Assembly: GCA_012800995.1 (NCBI GenBank)
Contig: JAAZIH010000156.1
Span: forward strand, 1-7,036
Direction of reading: 5' to 3'
DNA: 7,036 nt
DNA from: Chloroflexota bacterium
GTDB lineage: Bacteria > Chloroflexota > Anaerolineae > Anaerolineales > Anaerolineaceae
The translations under genes were made by a program, and so were the position numbers. The notes below the pieces were generated by a model, which saw only the letters and a list, made by a program, of their open reading frames with translations, was not told the DNA's origin and did no database searches. Position 1 is the first letter of the stretch. Every line of letters starts with the position of its first letter. Shown here in pieces: positions 1 through 4,622 of the stretch.

Positions 1-264
1 CAAGTCATCAATGTTGACGGTGCAGATTACCTTTTGAAAAAACCACTTCGCGCGGATGTGGCCATTCTTTTCGCCAATAAAGCTGATGAAAACGGTAATC
101 TTTGGTACCACGGAACCACGCGCAACTTCAACACCGTTATGGCAACCGCCGCTGATTGGGTCGTGGTAGAAGCTGAAGAAATCGTTCCAGTTGGCGCAAT
201 CTCGCCAAATGAAGTCGTCGTCCCCGGCGTTTTCGTTGATAATATCGTCTTAGGAGGTAAATAA
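1..264 (+). CDS. Class I CoA-transferase, alpha subunit (3' end only)
   Basis: The reading frame is open from the first base of the window and stops at TAA 262-264, giving the last 87 residues of a protein that is normally about 215-235 residues long. The visible part matches the C-terminal half of AtoD/ScoA/CtfA-type alpha subunits: a PLRADVAI segment, then KADENGNLWYHGTTRNFN and VMATAA, then a VVEAEEIVPVG...P...VPGVFVDNIV ending. In this family the alpha subunit pairs with a beta subunit to move CoA between short-chain acids such as acetate, butyrate, acetoacetate or succinate; the catalytic glutamate is in the beta subunit. The stop overlaps the start of the beta gene by one base, and the beta ribosome site lies inside this gene, so the two are translationally coupled. 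Substrate cannot be read from the sequence. The family call is firm; the N-terminus and promoter lie outside the window. Confidence 0.93.
   Translation, partial: QVINVDGADYLLKKPLRADVAILFANKADENGNLWYHGTTRNFNTVMATAADWVVVEAEEIVPVGAISPNEVVVPGVFVDNIVLGGK
252..257 (+). promoter_or_regulatory. Ribosome binding site for the CoA-transferase beta subunit
   Basis: A full AGGAGG lies inside the last codons of the alpha subunit, 6 bases before the ATG at 264. It supports coupled, roughly equal translation of the two subunits. Confidence 0.85.
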
Positions 265-929
265 TGGCAATGGATAAGCAACAAACACAAGAATTTATCG
301 CCAAACGTGTCGCCCGCGAACTGCGACATGGCGAGTTAGTCAATTTAGGTATTGGTCTGCCCACGCTCGTGGCAAACTTTGTTCCTGAAGACCGCAATGT
401 TACCTTCCAAAGCGAAAATGGCATGGTGGGTGTAGGACCTGCTCCCGATGAAAACAATCATGATGCTCACATCGCTAACGCTGGTGGCATGCCAGTAACG
501 ATTCTGACCGGTGGCGCTTTCTTTGACAGCGCGACCTCATTCGGTCTCATTCGTGGTGGGCACGTGGCAACCACCGTTCTCGGCGCCTTGCAAGTCGCTC
601 AAAATGGCGACGTCGCCAACTACATGATTCCTGGCAAAATGGTACCCGGCATGGGTGGCGCGATGGACCTCACCAGCGGTGCCAAACGCGTCATTGTGGC
701 GATGGAACACACCAACAAAGGCAATCCCAAACTGCTCAAAGAATGCACCTTGCCCCTTACCGCTGTTAAAGCCGTTAAACTCATCGTGACCGAAATGGGT
801 GTGATTGAGGTCAACGAAAAAGGCTTCGAGCTAATTGAAATCAACCCCGAATACACGGTTGAAGAAGTCCAGGCTGCCACCGATGCGCCCTTGCACATCA
901 GCCCGAACTTGGTGGATATGGTGGTTTAA
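264..929 (+). CDS. Class I CoA-transferase, beta subunit
   Basis: This complete 221-residue protein is of normal length for AtoA/ScoB/CtfB beta subunits. Family marks in order: ELRHGELVNLGIGLPTLVANF (residues about 19-39), the catalytic SENG motif at 50-53 with Glu51 as the expected nucleophile that forms the glutamyl-CoA thioester, GPAPDE shortly after it, a glycine-rich IRGGHVATTVLGALQV stretch, and the MIPGKMVPGMGGAMDL signature. The enzyme is cytoplasmic and works as a heteromer with the alpha subunit encoded directly upstream, transferring CoA between short-chain carboxylates (acetoacetate, butyrate, acetate or succinate; specificity not decidable here). The ATG at 264 follows AGGAGG (252-257) by 6 bases and overlaps the alpha stop as TAATG. 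A second ATG two codons on (270) is a possible alternative. A hairpin terminator follows 22 bases after the stop, so this is the last gene of its operon. Confidence 0.96.
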   Translation: MAMDKQQTQEFIAKRVARELRHGELVNLGIGLPTLVANFVPEDRNVTFQSENGMVGVGPAPDENNHDAHIANAGGMPVTILTGGAFFDSATSFGLIRGGHVATTVLGALQVAQNGDVANYMIPGKMVPGMGGAMDLTSGAKRVIVAMEHTNKGNPKLLKECTLPLTAVKAVKLIVTEMGVIEVNEKGFELIEINPEYTVEEVQAATDAPLHISPNLVDMVV

Positions 930-951
930 TACCGAGAAATAAAATCACTCC

Positions 952-989
952 AAAACACCCTCTTAGTACCAATTATAAGAGGGCGTTTT
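952..989. terminator. Bidirectional intrinsic terminator between convergent genes
   Basis: CCCTCTTA (958-965) pairs perfectly with TAAGAGGG (976-983) around a 10-base loop. After one A/C mismatch the stem continues with C956-G985 and AAAA (952-955) with TTTT (986-989). The + strand copy ends in a U-rich run (GTTTTATTTATT). The - strand copy also ends in TGTTTT. It lies 22 bases after the CoA-transferase stop and only 2 bases beyond the stop of the convergent Asp-box gene, so it most likely serves both. Confidence 0.85.
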
Positions 990-991
990 AT

Positions 992-2953
992 TTATTCGTG
1001 ATTATGTATCATTGGTAAATAAATGAGGTTTTCAAGCTTGAAACCTTTAGTTCTATATACACCCCCACCATCTGTACCCACAAAAACAGAACCTGGTACG
1101 GACGTGTTGTCAAGCAATGTATTTGTTTTAAGCCTCATCAGCCCAGAACTAATATCAAGTAATGATTCTCCTGACGCTGGGCTAATAAAAACACCACCAG
1201 TATCAATGGAAATGTATAGAGACTCAGTACCTGGATCATAAGCCAGTTTGTTTGCAACACCAATATCTTCTCTACGTATGAAAAGTTTCCATGTATTGCC
1301 ATGGTCGTGGGATTTAAAAACGCCATCATAACCTAACGCATATACAATATTCGTATTAATAGGATCAATAACAATACAGCCATAATGAGGATAACTAACG
1401 TAAATAGGTAATTCTTCCCAGTCAGAACCACCATTTTCACTCTTGAAGTAATAAAATTGTCCAGCCACATAGATCGTTTCAGGATTTTGAGGATTAATTG
1501 CTAAATCGCTAATCCATCCAAATGCTGATGGCGGCATTTCATAAAAAGTCCAATCATCTCCCAGGTTTACTGATTTTATAATGCTTTTTCGGTCTGTCCC
1601 CACATAAACTGTAGTGGATGACGTTGGATCTATCCTGATGGCGTGACTTGCAAAAATCCGTGATGGTTCAACTATTTCCCATGTTTCACCACCATCAAGA
1701 CTTCTGAACAATTTACTATGGCTCATCTCTGTCCCAATCGTAACAAAAATTACAGGTGTATCTTGGGAAGAGATTGCAATATCAGTTATTCTTCGGCGGC
1801 TCAAAGCTGTTGTTAAAAGCTGCCAGCTCTCACCTTGATTAGTGCTAATATAGATCCACCCAGATGAGGTGGCAGCATAAATAGTATTTGTTTTTCTTGA
1901 ATCATAGGTGAGAGAAACAATTTCATGAGCATGGATGTTTTTATTAACTTCTACCCAATTTTCTCCATTATCTTCCGTTTTTTGAATTCCAAATCCGTTG
2001 CTTGTTACATACAAACATTCTTGATCTTGCGGGTGAATTAGCATTTTCTTTAGAGGAAAAATTCCAGGCGATGAGCCATATGCTATAAAATCATCTCCAT
2101 AATTTTTACTTTTAAAAATCTCATTTCCTTTTATCGCATAAATGAGGGACGTATCATTTTGATTAATTGTCAGTTTATCAAACATAAAAACTGTATCGTG
2201 TTTGAACCAAGTATATCCTCCATCTTCAGATCTAAAAAACCAATGAGTGTCGAGAAGGTAAATGCGGTCAGAGTTAGTTTTTTCAACCTCTATGTTTTTT
2301 ATACTTCCCCATGCATTATCAAAAAACATTTCCCAAGTTTCGCCGCAATCAATGCTTTTATAAAACGCTCTGGTTCCATCTGAATAGAACCATACACTCA
2401 GATTTCCATCCTTAATCGCATGCCTGATTTGGAAACTCCCTTCCAATGCATATATTTCTCGAACAGGATTCCAGCTTTCACCGTAATCTATACTTTTATA
2501 AAGCTGATGCTTGGTGACTGCAAATATAATTGAAGGCTCAAGTGAATCTATCTCAATTGTAAGCACATCAAGTTCTTCCAATCCGTTATTTTTCACCTGC
2601 CAGGATGAGCCACCATCATTGCTTCTAAAAACGCCCTCTCTTTTTGTTGCTACATAAATTTGTTCTGGCATATGAGGGTTGATAGCAATATGGTTAACAT
2701 GATAATCAGTGAGCCCTTTATTAGCTTGGAACCAAAATTCGCCACCATTCTCAGTTATATACAAACCATTTTTTGTCGCGGCGTAAAGAACATTGCTATT
2801 TTGCGGGTTAAAAATAATGTCATTAATAACGCCACCATCCATGCCCTCATTTGTCTGGAACCATTCGTTTTCGCTTAGAGCATAAACTGGTGAGACAAAT
2901 GCAGCTACACAGATCATGATAAAACTTATTGCTAGCAAATATTTTTGTATCAT
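992..2953 (-). CDS. Secreted Asp-box (BNR) repeat protein, likely double seven-bladed beta-propeller
   Basis: The 653-residue product starts with a typical signal peptide (MIQK, hydrophobic core, cleavage likely after SPVYA near residue 25) and has no later membrane segment, so it should be exported. The rest is a tandem repeat. Thirteen Asp-boxes (S-x-D-x-G-x-T/S-W type) begin near residues 67, 111, 154, 200, 242, 282, 326, 370, 418, 461, 505, 548 and 591 (the last degenerate), about 44 residues apart. Each follows a strand like IYVATxxGVFKS, and a fourteenth such strand (VFVGTDGGGVYRT) closes the series. Fourteen units suggest two seven-bladed propellers, as in GH74-type or sortilin-related folds; no catalytic residues can be assigned. 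The tail is IYLPMIHNHE. I prefer ATG 2953 over ATG 2968 because GGGAGA sits 7 bases before it. Base composition is markedly AT-rich against both flanks. Binding or sugar-hydrolysing roles are both possible; the function is unknown. Confidence 0.9.
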   Translation of the reverse strand: MIQKYLLAISFIMICVAAFVSPVYALSENEWFQTNEGMDGGVINDIIFNPQNSNVLYAATKNGLYITENGGEFWFQANKGLTDYHVNHIAINPHMPEQIYVATKREGVFRSNDGGSSWQVKNNGLEELDVLTIEIDSLEPSIIFAVTKHQLYKSIDYGESWNPVREIYALEGSFQIRHAIKDGNLSVWFYSDGTRAFYKSIDCGETWEMFFDNAWGSIKNIEVEKTNSDRIYLLDTHWFFRSEDGGYTWFKHDTVFMFDKLTINQNDTSLIYAIKGNEIFKSKNYGDDFIAYGSSPGIFPLKKMLIHPQDQECLYVTSNGFGIQKTEDNGENWVEVNKNIHAHEIVSLTYDSRKTNTIYAATSSGWIYISTNQGESWQLLTTALSRRRITDIAISSQDTPVIFVTIGTEMSHSKLFRSLDGGETWEIVEPSRIFASHAIRIDPTSSTTVYVGTDRKSIIKSVNLGDDWTFYEMPPSAFGWISDLAINPQNPETIYVAGQFYYFKSENGGSDWEELPIYVSYPHYGCIVIDPINTNIVYALGYDGVFKSHDHGNTWKLFIRREDIGVANKLAYDPGTESLYISIDTGGVFISPASGESLLDISSGLMRLKTNTLLDNTSVPGSVFVGTDGGGVYRTKGFKLENLIYLPMIHNHE

Positions 2954-2960
2954 TTGATAT

Positions 2961-2966
2961 TCTCCC
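2961..2966 (-). promoter_or_regulatory. Ribosome binding site fixing the Asp-box protein start
   Basis: On the - strand this reads GGGAGA, 7 bases before ATG 2953. The in-frame ATG at 2968 partly overlaps this site and has only a poorly spaced GAAGGT directly against it, so the later start, which also gives a cleaner signal peptide, is preferred. Confidence 0.75.
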
Positions 2967-2989
2967 ATACCTTCGACAATTCCATTTTC

Positions 2990-3017
2990 ATTATATGGGC
3001 ATTAGTAATTAAAACAA
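2990..3017 (-). promoter_or_regulatory. Sigma70-type promoter of the Asp-box gene
   Basis: Reading the - strand, a perfect TATAAT (2995-2990) is preceded at 16 bases by TTGTTT (3017-3012), a weak -35. Transcription would begin near 2983 and leave a leader of about 30 bases before ATG 2953. An inverted repeat CCTAA-TGT-TTAGG (3020-3032) lies just upstream of the -35 and could be a regulator site, but it is too short to be sure. Confidence 0.6.
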
Positions 3018-3296
3018 GACCTAATGTTTAGGCTAATCTAAGTTATAACAAGTTGAATACCCAGCCATCGTATCCGTGCCAATCCACGAGCTGAAATGCA
3101 AGATGATATAGAACACCAGGTTAATCTAATTGTATTTAGACAAAACCTGCAAGACTGACTGTGGACCTGTCTGAAACTTTCCCGCTGGTCCTGTTTTTTC
3201 TCTTGCTAAGCTCAACAAATAGCACAAACGACCATCCTTGTATGTAAACATCGCTTTACACGCCACAAATGAGTACAATAGTTGCGAGGAAAAACT
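3018..3296. other. Intergenic gap without a recognised gene
   Basis: This stretch between the divergent Asp-box and GNAT genes has no open frame I would accept on either strand. It holds the CCTAA/TTAGG inverted repeat near 3020-3032. It also holds a weak hairpin GGACC (3163-3167) with GGTCC (3187-3191), whose 19-base loop is followed by T6 (3194-3199). That hairpin looks like a + strand terminator, but no + strand gene precedes it. A TACAAT at 3274-3279 would start transcription inside the GNAT ribosome site and has no well-spaced -35, so I could not place the GNAT promoter with confidence. Confidence 0.5.
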
Positions 3297-3578
3297 ATGA
3301 TCAATTACATATACGAAGCTGACAGAAACCGTGTTGCTGCCTATCTGCAAGACGGCACCGAAATTGGCGAAACGACCTACATTAATCGCGATGGCGTTTG
3401 GATCGCCAACCACTCTTATGTCAACCCCGCTCATCGGGGCAAAAAAATTGCTGGCTATATGCTCGAATTGCTGATTGAAACCGCCCGCGAACAAAAGCAT
3501 AAAATCAAGCCCTTTTGCCCCTACATTGTTAAGGCGATGGAGGGCAATGAGGAATATGCCGATATTCTCGCCGACTAA
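3297..3578 (+). CDS. Small GNAT-family N-acetyltransferase (NATD1 / Acetyltransf_CG type)
   Basis: The 93-residue protein matches the short single-domain GNAT group related to eukaryotic NATD1 (Pfam Acetyltransf_CG), which is usually 90-110 residues. Visible marks are an N-terminal strand pair ending in GETTY, the HSYVNPAHRGKKIAGYMLE segment (residues 39-57) that forms the acetyl-CoA pyrophosphate loop, and the group's C-terminal hallmark with Cys74 in PFCPYIVKAM followed by EYADIL. The loop reads RGKKIAG where the usual GNAT pattern is R/Q-x-x-G-x-G/A, so one glycine is lysine; I judge this tolerable. These proteins presumably acetylate an amine in the cytoplasm; the substrate is not known for most members. 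The ATG at 3297 is chosen over an upstream TTG at 3282 because GAGGA (3286-3290) sits 6 bases before it. It has its own terminator and no clear functional link to its neighbours. Confidence 0.88.
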   Translation: MINYIYEADRNRVAAYLQDGTEIGETTYINRDGVWIANHSYVNPAHRGKKIAGYMLELLIETAREQKHKIKPFCPYIVKAMEGNEEYADILAD

Positions 3579-3617
3579 GACGCGTTGGCTGTAGTTTTAA
3601 TATAACGGGGCAATTAA

Positions 3618-3657
3618 ACGGTATCATATACCATTGTCAAAATACCGTCATTTTTTT
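3618..3657 (+). terminator. Intrinsic terminator after the GNAT gene
   Basis: ACGGTAT (3618-3624) pairs with ATACCGT (3642-3648) around a 17-base loop, followed by CA and seven T residues (3651-3657). An extra ATACC at 3628-3632 can pair with the same GGTAT arm in a competing 5-bp, 3-base-loop hairpin. The position 40 bases after the GNAT stop fits its terminator. Confidence 0.65.
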
Positions 3658-3664
3658 GCGCTTC

Positions 3665-3673
3665 TGGTAGAAT
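3665..3673 (+). promoter_or_regulatory. Extended -10 promoter candidate for the FNT channel gene
   Basis: TGG followed by TAGAAT (3668-3673) is an extended -10 element with five of six consensus bases. The -35 region (CCGTCA at 3645-3650, 17 bases upstream) is poor, as is usual for extended -10 promoters. Transcription would start near 3680, leaving a leader of about 25 bases. The same TAGAAT hexamer is used at the tRNA promoter in this window. Confidence 0.45.
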
Positions 3674-3692
3674 CAAGCCATCAAAATCGAAC

Positions 3693-3698
3693 AGGTGA
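3693..3698 (+). promoter_or_regulatory. Ribosome binding site for the FNT channel gene
   Basis: AGGTGA lies 6 bases before ATG 3705. The in-frame TTG at 3699 touches this site and is therefore not the start. Confidence 0.7.
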
Positions 3699-3704
3699 TT
3701 GATT

Positions 3705-4505
3705 ATGTACCATGAAGCCATCAAGGAAGTTTTAAAAAACGCCAAAAGGCAAGCTATCTTTTTATCCAAAAATCCATTTGGCTATCTTGTTTCCGCCATC
3801 ATATCCGGCATTTTTATCAGCCTAAGCGTGATGCTCAGTGCCACAGTTTCAGTTCAAAATTCAAACAGCCCAATCGTTAGTTTTTTGAGTGGAACGACGG
3901 GCACGTTTGGTTTGATCATGGTCGTGTTTGCCGGCACCATGCTGTTCACCGCCAACACTTTTGTTATCACATTGGGCGCGCTGAAGAAAACCATCACTTG
4001 GTTAGACCTGGTAAAAATCATTGCCGCGGTCTATTTTGGCAATTGGATTGGCACACTTATTCTCAGCCTGGCATATAAAGGCAGCGGGCAATTGACTGGA
4101 GCATACGCACAATTTTATCTGAACGCCTTCAGCAATAAGTTAGGACTTTCTTTCATGGAGATCATGCTACGTGGCTTTTTGTGCAATATTTTGGTCTGCG
4201 CTGCCATTTGGTCAACCCATCGTTTTTCCTCTTTCTCCGCGAAGTTTTTGATTATTTTCTTCGCGCTCACAGCCTTTATGGCAACAGGTTACGAAAATTC
4301 CATCGCCAACATGAGCCAGGGCTCGCTCGCACTTTTAGCGCCGGGTGGAATGGAAGCGATTGGTATCGGCAATTATCTAAGAGTGGTCTTTACGGACACA
4401 CTGGGGAACATCCTTGCGGGCGTTCTGGTTTTCGCCTTGCCACTTTGGCTTTTTTCTAAACACAGCAAAGCCGAAATGGAAGAAAAACAAAAATACGAGT
4501 TTTAA
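3705..4505 (+). CDS. Formate/nitrite transporter family channel with Asn at the central His position
   Basis: The 266-residue membrane protein has about six hydrophobic segments (near residues 25-48, 65-91, 102-124, 150-170, 180-196 and 225-250), the size and layout of FocA/NirC/HSC channels. Family motifs in order: GTMLFTANTF (77-86, usual GxxLFTGN), GNWIGT (112-117), RGFLCNILVC (156-165, nearly the family RGIxCNWLVC), GYENSIANM (195-203, usual GFEHSxANM) and GNxxxG (234-239). FNT proteins are pentamers of the cytoplasmic membrane that pass formate, nitrite, lactate or hydrosulfide. The central histidine of the GFEHS motif, thought to protonate the anion in transit, is Asn198 here, and the usual Glu of GTELFTG is Met. 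Start at ATG 3705 is set by AGGTGA 6 bases upstream. No formate or nitrite enzyme lies nearby, so the substrate is open. The family call is strong; FocA versus NirC is not decided. Confidence 0.92.
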   Translation: MYHEAIKEVLKNAKRQAIFLSKNPFGYLVSAIISGIFISLSVMLSATVSVQNSNSPIVSFLSGTTGTFGLIMVVFAGTMLFTANTFVITLGALKKTITWLDLVKIIAAVYFGNWIGTLILSLAYKGSGQLTGAYAQFYLNAFSNKLGLSFMEIMLRGFLCNILVCAAIWSTHRFSSFSAKFLIIFFALTAFMATGYENSIANMSQGSLALLAPGGMEAIGIGNYLRVVFTDTLGNILAGVLVFALPLWLFSKHSKAEMEEKQKYEF

Positions 4506-4542
4506 GATTTTATAGAACTCACCGAAGACTTTATTTCGCGAA

Positions 4543-4589
4543 ATGGGTCACGCACATCCAAAACCTGACCCATCCTTTTGGTTTTATTT
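4543..4589 (+). terminator. Intrinsic terminator-like hairpin after the FNT gene
   Basis: ATGGGTCA (4543-4550) pairs perfectly with TGACCCAT (4566-4573) around a 15-base loop. The following bases are CCTTTTGGTTTTATTTT, an interrupted T-rich run. It begins 37 bases after the FNT stop. The right arm and T-run overlap the promoter candidate of the next gene. Confidence 0.65.
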
Positions 4590-4595
4590 TATAAT
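4566..4595 (+). promoter_or_regulatory. Promoter candidate for the VWA-like/FHA gene
   Basis: TATAAT at 4590-4595 matches the -10 consensus exactly. A -35 is weak: TGACCC at 4566-4571 stands 18 bases upstream, within the terminator stem of the previous gene. Transcription would start near 4602, about 20 bases before GTG 4623. This argues against the longer open frame that begins at TTG 4578, which would lie upstream of the transcript. Confidence 0.5.
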
Positions 4596-4612
4596 CAGAG
4601 TAATCAACTGAT

Positions 4613-4618
4613 AAAGGT
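4613..4618 (+). promoter_or_regulatory. Ribosome binding site fixing the GTG start of the VWA-like/FHA gene
   Basis: AAAGGT ends 4 bases before GTG 4623 (5 bases counted from AGG). Starting there gives a textbook signal peptide and places the start downstream of the TATAAT element. Confidence 0.6.
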
Positions 4619-4622
4619 CATT

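Noticed and set aside
992..2953. Calling the Asp-box protein a sialidase or xyloglucanase
   Set aside because: Asp-boxes are structural and occur in many propellers. I could not identify the catalytic Arg triad/Tyr/Asp of sialidases or the paired Asp residues of GH74.
3163..3199. GGACC/GGTCC hairpin followed by T6 as a terminator
   Set aside because: The stem is only 5 bp with a 19-base loop and no + strand gene precedes it; kept only as a note in the intergenic entry.
3269..3322. 17-residue frame (ATG 3269) overlapping the GNAT start as a possible leader peptide
   Set aside because: It has no ribosome site and no regulatory pattern such as codon runs; the overlap is explained by chance.
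3126..3500. 124-codon - strand frame across the GNAT gene
   Set aside because: Most of it is antisense to a gene with clear family motifs. The part outside has no family resemblance and no ribosome site supports its start.
4181..4459. 92-codon + strand frame inside the FNT gene
   Set aside because: It is an out-of-frame shadow of a well-conserved membrane protein, with no recognisable motif of its own.
4578..4622. N-terminal extension of the VWA-like/FHA protein from TTG 4578
   Set aside because: It would begin within the terminator/promoter region upstream of TATAAT, lacks a ribosome site and would spoil the signal peptide.
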